From Labyrinthula sp. Ha (lineage: Eukaryota > Sar > Bigyra > Labyrinthulida > Labyrinthulaceae): DNA of 64,000 bases. The notes beneath the pieces were generated by a model that saw only the letters and a program-made list of their open reading frames with translations, searched no databases and was not told the origin of the DNA. How positions within the stretch are numbered: the stretch's first letter is position 1; every line of letters starts with the position of its first letter. Positions 36,283 to 47,246 of the stretch are shown here, in pieces. The translations under genes were made by a program, and so were the position numbers. The stretch covers positions 347,294 to 411,293 of the forward strand of contig JAALGZ010000034.1 in assembly GCA_015227615.1 (NCBI GenBank). Reading direction: 5' to 3'.

Positions 36283-39200
36283 CTATCCACGAAACCACTT
36301 AGAGAAGAAAGAATTTTGCTCATCCTCGATTTGTGTAATCAGGTCGTTCAACAGTATTTCAAGTTCATTTGTCTCTGTCAAAGGTTGATTGTGAACCTGA
36401 CTTTCAGATCCTTGATTCCAGCTGGAGAACCAACGCTTATAGAAACTTTGCTCGGCTGTTTCAAGCTCAGAAATGATTTCGTTCAAACGATTTTGGACTT
36501 GGTCTTCAATCGAATGGTTTTCAATATTGGAAACCATTGACTCCTCTGTTGTCTCATTCAAGTCTTCGCTTGATCCTTTAGTAGGGGAAAACCAACGTGT
36601 GAAAAACCAAGTATTTTCCTTCTCCACTTTCTCAACCATTTCACTCAGTAAAACAGAAATTTCTTCTTCCGCTGTCAACGTCTTAGTTTCTCTCCAAGAG
36701 AGCACCAAACTTAAAAATGACTTTGACTGTTCTCTTCTTTGCTCCTCAGTGTCTCCATACTTTTCTTCCGGTTCAACAGCAAAACTTGATAATTCAGTAG
36801 TTGGGCTTCTCAAAGAAAATCTTTTAAAAAGAGTATTAGGTGACAGAATAGGAAGTAAATTTTGATTGCCGGTGCTCTCTAGGGTTTCCAAAGCTTCGCT
36901 TCTTTCCAATTCAAGCTCCTCACTAGCAGCAGAAAACCTTTTCGAGATCATTGTGGCTTTGGGAGGAGTTGCCGATTTAGGAGAAGAAGTATCTGGAGGA
37001 TGATCATTTTCTTGTGTGTCTCTAGACCACCAAGGAGCAAGAAATTCGGACGTTGCCCGATGTCTGGTCCCGTACTCTTCATCAGGAGTTTCCCAGGCTA
37101 ACCAGCGTTTCACTTCACCACTTATACTTCCTTCGTGATCAGTGCTGAATGAAAGTGAACGTCGAGCATCCCAAGAAGAGAGCTTTCGACGACGAGGTGA
37201 TCCCTCGTTTGACAGTTTATCATGGATATCATCCATTATCTCAACCAACTCTTTCGCAACCTCTTGCTCTGTTTCCTGGAAGGATTTCTTGCGAAACCAG
37301 CTCGAAAACCAAGAAGCCCTATCCTGTTTAAGTTCGTCGGGAACAAGTAAACCTTCTGAATTAGATTCATCTTGCTCAGGTAGGTACTGGGCCAGCCGTG
37401 AAACCTCATTTTGACTGTCTGTATTTAACTGTGCAACCTCCCCGTTTGTTGGTGAGACCAAGTCATCTATAACCACAGCCCTCTCAAGAGGGTTATCTTG
37501 AGATAAAATTGTTTGAGATTTTATCCTTGCTACAGAAAACCAGCGACCAAACCACGAATTACCGGACTCTACCTCTTTATCTGATGGGTCATCCGTAGGA
37601 GCAAAACCTGCGTCTAACTCGTTAACCCTGCTGTTTGATTCCCTAAGTTCTTTGTCTTCCTTCTCTAATTGAGAAATTAAATCGTCAATAGTAGCTCTAA
37701 CCTCAGGTATTACTTGGCCCTCTTGGTGGCCAAACCACCGAGAAAACCAGGAGCTACTATTGAAGGGGTTCTTTGGTTCCTGTGGTGCCTCCGTAGATAT
37801 TACATTTATAGCTTTCGCATCGCTACGGCTTCTATTAAACCATGAGCCCAACCACGATTCATTGGGGGCAGAGTCTTCTCTCAACACGTCCTTGCTGATA
37901 CTATTTATAGAATTGCCTTGTGGCGTTAAAAATTTAACTCCAGTTTGCGTTTCTTCATCGTCTGCCTCCTCTATCCGCAAAATGAGGTCATCTAGGGTCG
38001 CTCTGACCTCTATCTCCGCCCTGTCACCCTGTCTTCGAAACAACCTCGAGAACCAAGATACCTGAGTTGCGTGATGCAACTCACCAGTAGTGTCAACGTG
38101 TGAGTCTGCCTGTGAGGTTTTTTCTGACACTCCATTATTGGTGCGGCTAAACCAAGAGGCAAACCACCTCTTCGAGCGGGTTGCCATATTCTCCTCTGCT
38201 TCCACTATGGCCGGAGCTTTTGTACTATGAACTTCTTCCTGAGCTAAATCAACCACAGCTGAATCTTCGATTGATTGTGTCCTAAATCGTTTGATTGTTC
38301 GAGCCCACCAGGAATCCTCCCCTAACGTTGTTTCCATAGCCACGTCAGCATTAGATTTTAATTTTTCCGTAACTTGATCTCTAACCCCTCTTAATGACAT
38401 TAAAGTATTAGAGATAGCCTCCTCTGTACTTTGAAAAGCTTCTTCGTATTTTTCATAATACTTAACAACCAACTTCAATTTTATTTTCAGCTCGTCTGTC
38501 AATTCTGGTATAAGATACAAAATCCTATGTCTTGACTTCAATCCTTCTTCATATGTTTGGTCATCAAATGGCTCTGGCATCCTCTTGTCACTTAAAAATA
38601 CCACAAAACATATGAGAAAAATTAATTCTAATAAATACATGTACCAGTAAGGGAATAGTCCAACTACCACCCCTAAGAAAATATAGCTTGATTGAACAGA
38701 TATAATTATAAGGGAAGCTATGAAGGGCGGGGAGGAAGTGTGCAACCAATATAAAACGTCAGTAGGACTGGCTATAAAAGATTTAACGCTTTTCGCAGCA
38801 ATAAACAAACCTTGCATAAGAGCTGAGGGTCCCAGAGTCGCAAAAAGAATTTCAGTTTGACAAAGTTGATCAAGAAAAATATTCAAACTAACAGTAGACA
38901 CAACCCCAAGAGAATCTTTAATCAAACCTAAATCTATACTCTTTATCAACTCCCAAACATGATATGGATCAGCTTCAAAGTTAATTAAATCAAGTAGCAG
39001 GTTTTGTGGGTCAATTTTTGCAAAGTGCAAATAGAAAAAACTCACTAAATCAAACCCGTTCAGTGTGACAAGTGTCAAAAGATAATAAGCGATCCAAATT
39101 AGCAAAGATCCATGAATAAATACAAGCTTTTCTTTCAGAAGCCTTCCAAAGGTGATAACTTTATGCTTCAATGTATCCCTAAACAAAACAACTCCTTCAG

Positions 39201-40485
39201 CTTCAGGCTCTGGATCTTCGTCATCATCATCATAAACCAAAAATTCATGCAAATTGTTATTGTAGTAGGAAGAGCATAAGTTGCAATAAAATGACAATAG
39301 CGAAGTCATGGCCTTGTGTAAATGATAAACATCATAGGTATAATAAAACACTTTGAAAGATTCAGTGCAAAACTTCACCGCAAAAACTGTTAGAATAGTT
39401 TTAATGGCTAAGACGGCTGTTGCCACAGTATAATTCGGCAGAGTGTTGAGGATAGAGATTGTCTGTTTCCTTACTATTTCCTGATATTTGTATCCAAATC
39501 CAGCTAAAACAACACATAGTACAAAGAAAAGATGAAATTGTATAAACAACTTAATTACATTTGAAAATAAAAGAAAAAATAAACTTTGCCGTAATAGTTG
39601 AAGCTTGGGTTTTTTGGTCATATCAAACTTAAAATGCTCTTGAACCTTTTTAACCTGAGATTTAATGCGATCACCCAGCCGTGAGTTCATGCTTTCAGGG
39701 TTATTGCTCTGTTCAATAGAGTGAGAAATACCTGCAATTAATTCTGGTAGAATTCCAACAAGGACACCTCCAAGTGCTTTGTTAAATAAGAAAGAAGTAG
39801 ATAAAGTCTGAATTGAGTAGTTTACGGCGACCTTTCTAATCAACGCAGTCGCCGCATATTCAATTGTTCCCTGAGCAATATCCTTTTCCAAATCAGAAAC
39901 TTGTCTCTTTCGTCTGCGCTTTCTAACTTTTGATACTTTACTCTTTTCAACAATAATTGATTCAGAATCATCCAGTTTCTCTTTTTCCTTTGTGGCGTCT
40001 CCGTTCTCTAACCTCAGGACCTCTGGACTAGAATTTTCAATTTCCTTTTGCTTAGGTTTAGTTTCTTTTTTTGACATAAACATTTCGTCAATTATGCAGA
40101 GTAAAACTTGTGTTTGAACACGTTCATCTCTAACATTGTGCCCGTAGATGCACGCTGCAAGCGCAACAAACCGTACATGTTGATAAAAGCTTTCAAATTG
40201 AGAATAAAATACCGCAGAAGCTGTTCCAATGATAGGTAAAGTACCTACAACTGCACGAACTGCACTTCGCTGTACATATTTACTCCATCTTGGGCATTCA
40301 TTTCGCATTACAAAATCAAATGCTGCTGCTGATACTGCTGCGTCTGAGAGACCACCTGATTTATGTAGAAGAGCTTTTGCTTCACTTTCGACTGGTTGTT
40401 CAAAATAACCACCTTTATAGTCAGGCAAGCCGTTCACGACTTTATTCATCACAGCTGAAAGAAATTTCGTCGTTTGCTGCTCCAT
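36283..40485 (-). CDS. 1400-residue multi-pass membrane protein: EcsC-like N-terminus and SWFxRWF-repeat tail
   Basis: A single intronless frame from the ATG at 40485. Residues about 1-260 resemble the EcsC domain (IGTASAVFYSQFESFYQH, then CIYGHNVRDERV; later FNKALGGVLVGILPELIAG). Residues 300-660 contain about eight hydrophobic segments. The last 680 residues are soluble, acidic and Ser-rich and carry about a dozen Trp-Phe motifs, e.g. Trp726/727, 774/778, 913/917, 978/982, 1059/1063, 1293/1298, 1352/1356 and 1397. The usual form is S-W-F-x-R/S-W-F, Trps four apart. Several are preceded by a short acidic helix (VRATIDDLI; LLNDLITQIEDE), giving a composite repeat. The last motif is the extreme C-terminus (KWFRG). 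No known family matches the tail. Such motifs could dip into membrane or bind a partner repeatedly; this is inference. It is convergent with the metalloprotease, 108 bp apart. Confidence 0.85.
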   Translation of the reverse strand: MEQQTTKFLSAVMNKVVNGLPDYKGGYFEQPVESEAKALLHKSGGLSDAAVSAAAFDFVMRNECPRWSKYVQRSAVRAVVGTLPIIGTASAVFYSQFESFYQHVRFVALAACIYGHNVRDERVQTQVLLCIIDEMFMSKKETKPKQKEIENSSPEVLRLENGDATKEKEKLDDSESIIVEKSKVSKVRKRRRKRQVSDLEKDIAQGTIEYAATALIRKVAVNYSIQTLSTSFLFNKALGGVLVGILPELIAGISHSIEQSNNPESMNSRLGDRIKSQVKKVQEHFKFDMTKKPKLQLLRQSLFFLLFSNVIKLFIQFHLFFVLCVVLAGFGYKYQEIVRKQTISILNTLPNYTVATAVLAIKTILTVFAVKFCTESFKVFYYTYDVYHLHKAMTSLLSFYCNLCSSYYNNNLHEFLVYDDDDEDPEPEAEGVVLFRDTLKHKVITFGRLLKEKLVFIHGSLLIWIAYYLLTLVTLNGFDLVSFFYLHFAKIDPQNLLLDLINFEADPYHVWELIKSIDLGLIKDSLGVVSTVSLNIFLDQLCQTEILFATLGPSALMQGLFIAAKSVKSFIASPTDVLYWLHTSSPPFIASLIIISVQSSYIFLGVVVGLFPYWYMYLLELIFLICFVVFLSDKRMPEPFDDQTYEEGLKSRHRILYLIPELTDELKIKLKLVVKYYEKYEEAFQSTEEAISNTLMSLRGVRDQVTEKLKSNADVAMETTLGEDSWWARTIKRFRTQSIEDSAVVDLAQEEVHSTKAPAIVEAEENMATRSKRWFASWFSRTNNGVSEKTSQADSHVDTTGELHHATQVSWFSRLFRRQGDRAEIEVRATLDDLILRIEEADDEETQTGVKFLTPQGNSINSISKDVLREDSAPNESWLGSWFNRSRSDAKAINVISTEAPQEPKNPFNSSSWFSRWFGHQEGQVIPEVRATIDDLISQLEKEDKELRESNSRVNELDAGFAPTDDPSDKEVESGNSWFGRWFSVARIKSQTILSQDNPLERAVVIDDLVSPTNGEVAQLNTDSQNEVSRLAQYLPEQDESNSEGLLVPDELKQDRASWFSSWFRKKSFQETEQEVAKELVEIMDDIHDKLSNEGSPRRRKLSSWDARRSLSFSTDHEGSISGEVKRWLAWETPDEEYGTRHRATSEFLAPWWSRDTQENDHPPDTSSPKSATPPKATMISKRFSAASEELELERSEALETLESTGNQNLLPILSPNTLFKRFSLRSPTTELSSFAVEPEEKYGDTEEQRREQSKSFLSLVLSWRETKTLTAEEEISVLLSEMVEKVEKENTWFFTRWFSPTKGSSEDLNETTEESMVSNIENHSIEDQVQNRLNEIISELETAEQSFYKRWFSSWNQGSESQVHNQPLTETNELEILLNDLITQIEDEQNSFFSKWFRG

Positions 40486-40585
40486 CTTATTATAAGAATT
40501 TTCACTGCAATGTACAAATAATAATTGCAAGGTTTAGCATATTTTGGGTAATTTCTTATCTGGTTAATATAGGCCCAACTGAGGA

Positions 40586-40593
40586 GCCCAAAA
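40586..40593. promoter_or_regulatory. GCCCAAAA motif upstream of the EcsC-like gene
   Basis: It lies 101 bp upstream of the ATG at 40485, in the context GGAGCCCAAAAAAGTG. A second related sequence, TTTTGGGTAATT, lies nearer the start. Confidence 0.5.
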
Positions 40594-40699
40594 AAGTGCA
40601 ATAGAACAATAGAAAAAAAACACAGATATCAATATAGCGTTACAGTTTGAAAATTTTTACATTTAAAGAAAAACAGAGTTAAATACCGTACATGAGAAT

Positions 40700-43600
40700 A
40701 TTTTCAAAATTTAGTGTTCCAATTGCTACTGACAGCATCTACTGTTGCATAGTGTTTCCAACGCAAACAACATCCTCTTGGAGCTCCAAAGATCAGCAGC
40801 GAAAGACTAAAAGAAGCCACCATACTTAAATCTCTGTCCATTCCATTAAAAAAATTGAAGGCATGGATTCTTACAACATTCAACTTTAACTTTACGAGCA
40901 CCATGTTCAACCCCTGTGTAGCACCTGCGAAAAGAATATTTTATATGAAATCATATTTATTGTTTACCTTAATTCCATCTTAAAACATAGAGATACAACA
41001 CTGTTTGCACCAAGAAGTTATTAATGAGAACTATAATTACCTTGCCTTTGCAGCTGATATTATTATGATATGCAAAATGACGAACAAGACGTCAACTTTT
41101 TTTCACAAATGCAGAAGATATAAAATAACTCTAACCTGCTAATAGACATCATAAAACAAAGCCACTTCTACCGGATTCTGTCTTCACTGTTTCCAATAAG
41201 ATAGCTGACAAGGACATAAATAATATTGTGGAAACCCCCTTTTAAGAAAAGAGAAAAGTATATTTAGGTACTGAGTGATCAGCTAAATACCACCAACGCT
41301 CTTCTTCGTATAATTGGATACTGAATTAGAGTAGGTGTGAGAGCTTAGGAGTGAAGAATGTAAGAACGATAGTTGATGCGAAATTCCCACCTCAGACAAA
41401 TTCTGTCCTACTCAATGGAAAAGAAATACAACTGGAAAAATACCATCTTAATAGTGGAGCTATTTTCAATCGTTCCGACATAGGTAATCTAGCACTTGAA
41501 TAATAGAATAGTTGCTGTCGGGAAAGCGTAAAGGAACATAGAGACATTCTTTCAGTCGCTTCAATATAGAAAGAGTTGAACTGTATCTCATAAACGCCAT
41601 CCGTCTAGCATTATCCTTCGATAACGTGTAAAGTTAGAAAGTGAACATAATCATTATCGCTAAGTTAGACATAGTGTCAAGAACTATCAAGAAAGTGATC
41701 AGCAACTTCCAGGCTAATAAGCTTGGGATGAATTAAGGTGACTTTAGCGCAGTAGAGCTTGCCAAGTATTGCAAAACAAGATATTTTAAGGTTAATGAAG
41801 AGAGCTTGGGAGAAGAATTGAAACAGCTCAGAACACCTATCCAAACTACTCAATTCTAGCAAAGTAGCACAGGCACAAAAGATATGAAATTTCCTTGGAT
41901 ATTATTGGCTTCGTTAAAATACCAGTTGCAACTGATGGTTGACCTCAGACAACAGATTTAAACAATGCAGTTCCTGTTTAACCACAAACACCTAACACCT
42001 TAAAACTACCAACGACCTGGGACTAATTACAACTCTTACTCGACTCGCCCTGGGGCTGTAATGATCCCACAATCCCATATATCTTTAGACAGCTCCAAGT
42101 GGAGCATCTGGTGCAGTAATGAAACTCATAAGCTATGGCAGGAACATAAACTTTGACCATCCTCAATATACCTGAGCTTCCAAGTATAAATCACGACCTG
42201 TATAACCCTAAACAGTGTCTAACAAGACCCTGGAAAGTTTGTGGCCATGCTTAACTGAGCAAGCACAATTTTCAACCACAACCGGTAAATCTATAAAATG
42301 CAAACAATCAGTTTTTAATACCTTGAGATTAGTCAGAACTTCTGTTGAAGAACTAGGAAACTCTCTCGAAGATAAACATATATCCTAAACAATTTATTGA
42401 ACACATTGGTTTGTTAGAATCAAGAGGCAAATGACATAAAAAAACAATCATAGCAGCATCAATTGATCTAGTTTTTAACTCGACAGATGCAATCAACAAT
42501 CATCTAGTCAAGTTTCATATCAAGAACTCCTCCAGCGAGCTCTCATTCCAAAATATGTTGTAAGGTTCAAGGCAAAGAACTTTATTCGAAGAACCTAATT
42601 TTCAACACGAGTCTAAACATCATAGCTTCAAAAAGATCAAAGCTTTATTGCCTACATAATATTTCTCATATATTTTGAACCTCGATAACCTCTTTGAGTT
42701 GTTGTGCAATTCCACTGTATGTATCTACATCTTGTGCAATATCACACTTTGTAGTTTACTTTCAAATCCATGCATATCTTACGTCATTTTGGCTAAATGG
42801 AAAACTGATCTCAACATTACACCATTTTGAACTAGAACATCAAGCAGAACATAGATTCCTGTTGATCCATCTATTGGATCATGGGGAATGCCTAGTATTG
42901 ATACTGAACATGAAATGATATTCCATGAGACCAAAACCGACCATGGAGTCCAATGACAGTGTCGTGAGAAAATAAAGTACTAAGAGCAGAAGAACTAGAT
43001 TAACATGCCAGGGCTTAAGCGAGCTTAGAGGTTAGAGGTTAGGACTCTGTTTAAATTTAACCGCGATATATTCATTAACTTGCTAAAAGTTGAACCTATC
43101 AAAAGAGGTATTCAAGAAAGCAATTAATAGTGACCATTATAATCGAGTATATTTATTCTTAAGTCTCGACATTTGCGTTTTTTTACTTTCTGATCAGCTC
43201 GGTTTTGACGTGCGGCATATGTAGTGCAGTTTATCAATAATTATTTTAAAAATTGTTTTCACCTATAAATATCAGTGAGAAACTTGGGTTTTAAAATTAT
43301 TTTCAATTGTTTCTGACTTTATTATATTATCAATTGATAACCATTTATCATCAAAAGCAGTTTTGTAAATGATAAGGAATATCAGTAAGAAAATTATCTC
43401 CACCTAAGAAATCCCATAACAGCAAATAGGGTAGCAAATTGAAACAGAAATATTAATGTTTAAATAAACTACCAAAGTGCTCTAATTATGATGGTTTGAA
43501 CCATCTGCGTATTACTCAAATGATATTCGAATTTTTTTAACATATAAAGACACACCTAGTAATTGTTCGTCAAATAGCCCTTGGGTTAATTAATTCAAAA

Positions 43601-46600
43601 CTGTATTCTTTTCACGTTGTATTAAATCCTTAACAAAATGGACCATCTACAGTATTCAATAGCAATGATTGGTCTGGCACCAAAACATTATTCTTAGGTG
43701 GATTTTTCTTGCAAAGGTTTTTTGATGGAACAAAATGTTGATGCAGATAATTTTTGCTAATGTTGAGTAATAACTAGGTCACTGGAAAGATAGAAGTGTC
43801 ATGGGATTATGTGACTCTTTGGCTCAAACTGTGCAAAAAAATTCCAGTCATAAGGCCTAGATTCTTCCTAAAAATACGAATTTGCCATATGGAAATTGTA
43901 AGGGACTCGGATCTCTCTCATTGCGAGTCCCCTACCTGGCTCGAAACACTCCCCCCTTGGCTGGATCCCAGTTCATGGTTCCCATGTCTAAATAGTATTT
44001 CAAAAAACGGGAAAGACTACTGGAAATTTTCCAGAAATCTCACGAATTTGATACATACTTTATCTCTAGTCCTTTCTGAACCACTTACTTTCGTATATTG
44101 GCTGGAAGAAGATCATAAACACTCAATGATGTAGAATGTATTGTCTGGGTTTGCATCTCTAATTCTCAATGCTTGAAAGCAGTTTTATAAAGTAGTTTGT
44201 GGGTTAAATACCATTGAAATAAGAAATTAGTATTTTGCTATTACAGCTGGAAATTAAACACTAACCAAAGTTATTCTAAAAGTGGGTGGAGTGTATGTAC
44301 GATGCCTCAAATACTTGTAACAAGACGTGAGATAGCGTGAAAGAAAACTTCAGGAGACATCGTTAAAACTCTTAATCTGAGGTGGATCAAGTATATTTTT
44401 AGTGTTCTGGTGCTTAGCAGGTTCACAAGAATCATTTTTAACCTCTCGTAGGAAATTTTCGACTGAGCGTCAGTATAATTAGTCTAAACCCTTGATAAGA
44501 AAGAAGAAAAACACATGTTTGATTCACACTATAGATGATTTGCTGCATTTTCATAGGTCTAGTAAATAACTTTAGTATTTCTTAACCAATTTTAAGAGTT
44601 AGCAGAGCGCTAAAAAATTACAAAGTAAGAATTCTGTTTAGCTAATTAGCTATGTTTACCAAAAGATTAATAAGTTTCAATATGAAGTGCAGGTATAAGT
44701 TGAGGATCAGCTCAGATTTGTGCAGGATGTCTCTCATGTGGCCTTTGTCCGTGAAGTTTTATATTTCTTTGATAGATTGTTAACGCTTAATAGTGTTACA
44801 CTCGTTTTCTACTTACTAACCGTTTCCTTGTTCTGGCATTCCGACACCCTAGTGCTCTCCACGCCACATGAAGTAACAACTCTTCTGAATGCTGAGTTAA
44901 GTAATGTATTTACATGATACTATAGTTTGAACAAGGGAAACTACGATCACATTATTGCAGAAAAACTAATAGGCAGACAGTTCACTACATAATTATAATT
45001 GATAACTTATATAGGTTTATGTATCAAAGATTTAACAGCAATGTGTGAATGAGCTTAAGTTTGACCTATAGATAGCATAACCATATTGCTACAAACCCCA
45101 GAAGAAATATTTCCATCCATACAATCTGATTCCAACATTGTTGTGCCGGCTACATCCAGGACATGTTGATGCCCTAAACGGGATGGTAGGAATGAGTCTC
45201 AGCAGTAGTGAGAGATAGTTGCTGAAAGTAAGAACTCCAACTTTCCTCATGCTCAATGCCACCACAAGTACCTTAGAGAAATAAACAAATTTCGTTGGGT
45301 GTCTAGAGCAATGTACCATGAAAAAAGGGACAGCAACTAGGGCTGGAAAAAATCATGCCCCACGGGTATCAGTGGGAGGGATGCTTTGAAGACAATCCCG
45401 ATGGAGTGTAGTGAAGATTTGAGCCACAAGCATTAGAGGAAGCGTGTTCAACTATATAATAGCCTATAGAGGTAAAGGCAAGACTGGAACCTAAACTGAG
45501 AAGGTTGGACTGTAGATTGAACTTGCGTACACTGTATAAAGACTGAACTTTGCTTTCGCATGCATTACTAAAACAAAATCCTTTTCATCACATAATTATC
45601 ATAAAACTTTGATGCCAATCCCCAATCTCGAAACTATCTTCCTTTGTTTGAGTTTTCTATCGCAACCATCTAGAATATATATTGTATTGCTGGGGCAAAC
45701 TTGCTTGAAGTCCTTACTTGAATCTTCTGCTTTCAATTTCCCATATGTACTCATTCAGCCCGTCTGTACATTTTAGCAACACAACGTACGACCACCTGTT
45801 CTCAATATGTAAATCCTTAGCGTGAGAAAGTACGTTTGTTTCTCTAGGATATGCCCCCGCCTTCTTTATTACTAAGTAGGAAACATAGAATATCTCATAG
45901 TTTACTCTTTTGTATGCAAGCTCTTTCTCGATTACTCTTTTTACTGGTTTTTGGTTTTTCAGTCTGTTTCGTTTTCCAATATAATTTGCTAAGTTCTTCA
46001 TTTGAGAATTATAATTTTACGCAACCTTACATGTTTTATACTCTTTTCCTTGATTTTTTCCCGTCATTTGGTTTTAAGATTGCATGAAAGCATATTACCC
46101 ATGTTGCAATGTTTTAATTATTAATGGTTCAAAGTTTTCCATTATTGGAAATTTGTGTCAAGTAAGTTGAAATATCCAATGTCATCATGAGTATTAAAAT
46201 GTTCCTGAGTGATGAAACCATATTTTGAAAAACTGTACCTTCTTAAAAACAAATTTTACTTAGATAACAGTTCTTTAGTTTTTAGTTCTAGCTTCACGGA
46301 AAGAACAGATCGTTAATCTGGTGCGGTCTTAAGAAAGAGGTTAGTATTTATTCAGCCACAATTAACAGCACAGATAAAAATAGAGCCCTGCGTAGAAAGT
46401 GGCACAGAAATTATTTAAGATAAAAGAAAAAACATATTTGTTGGATTCTCTGAGTTTCAATCCTTCGATTCTCAATTTTTCAATCAGGTTTGGTAGTTTA
46501 GTGTACACACAAATTAATGAAACATCAGCGGCAAACCCTGAGATGTTCGCTGCTGTGAAATCACAGTTTTGGCATTAAGGTTGTCTCTCAATAAAAGTAT

Positions 46601-47240
46601 GAGCTTTGCACAGTATTCTGAAGCAGAGTGATCTCAATACGCCTATATACTACTTCCTTCCCTATTGCTGAAACTAGTTAGTTTAATAACAAATTTATAA
46701 CAGAAAGAAAGTACTAGAACAAAGTATAGAGTAGTAGTTGTAATGAGTTTGCCTAAACTCTAGATATTTAAGCCCTGTGAAAATGGTATTTCCTGAGTAT
46801 GTATTTCAAATAGTCATATGCTAGACATTTCCCAACTTCCTAACAAATGGATACTTTGGTCATAGAGGAGAAACAACGAATCTTTCCATACAGTTTAAGT
46901 TGAACAATCAATTAGAGAAAACTTCAAAACCCTATAAACCAAAAAATTTAAAACGAAAGATTCACCAGACATGTGTGTCGAACAAGTCTGCGGGAAAAGC
47001 TAACCTGTCTCTTAATGTAAAAAGGTAGGAATGAAACTATAATTATCCATGCTAGCATTGTATTGATTACAACTGCGACCCAAAAGAAAACAGTTTTACT
47101 TCTTGATTTGTAAAATATAAACTTTCAGATTCCATTTTTTCTTGAAAGGCCTTCTTTAAGAGCAGTGATTAAAAAAACATAACGATTGTTTATAACCAAC
47201 GAATTTTTCATGTTAATTAACGCCTTCTATTTGATTTTAT
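40700..47240. other. 6.5-kb region without a recognisable gene
   Basis: It contains only short frames (for example 43796-44134 plus, 112 codons) without recognisable domains. Part of 41900-42900 is less AT-rich and may hold an old, unidentifiable repeat. A GC-rich hairpin at 43902-43931 is listed separately. Confidence 0.45.
43902..43931. repeat. GC-rich hairpin, 8-bp perfect stem
   Basis: GGGACTCG (43902-43909) pairs exactly with CGAGTCCC (43924-43931) over a 14-nt pyrimidine-rich loop. The stem is strong for such AT-rich DNA. No adjacent supported gene; role unknown. Confidence 0.45.
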
Positions 47241-47246
47241 ATAGGT

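Noticed and set aside
37142-38065. Plus-strand open frames inside the EcsC-like gene.
   Set aside because: They are shadows of the long minus-strand coding frame; composition follows that frame and no domain is seen.
43796-44134. 112-codon plus-strand frame as a gene.
   Set aside because: No domain, no promoter motif, and a hairpin lies inside. Length is within what chance gives in a 6-kb non-coding stretch.
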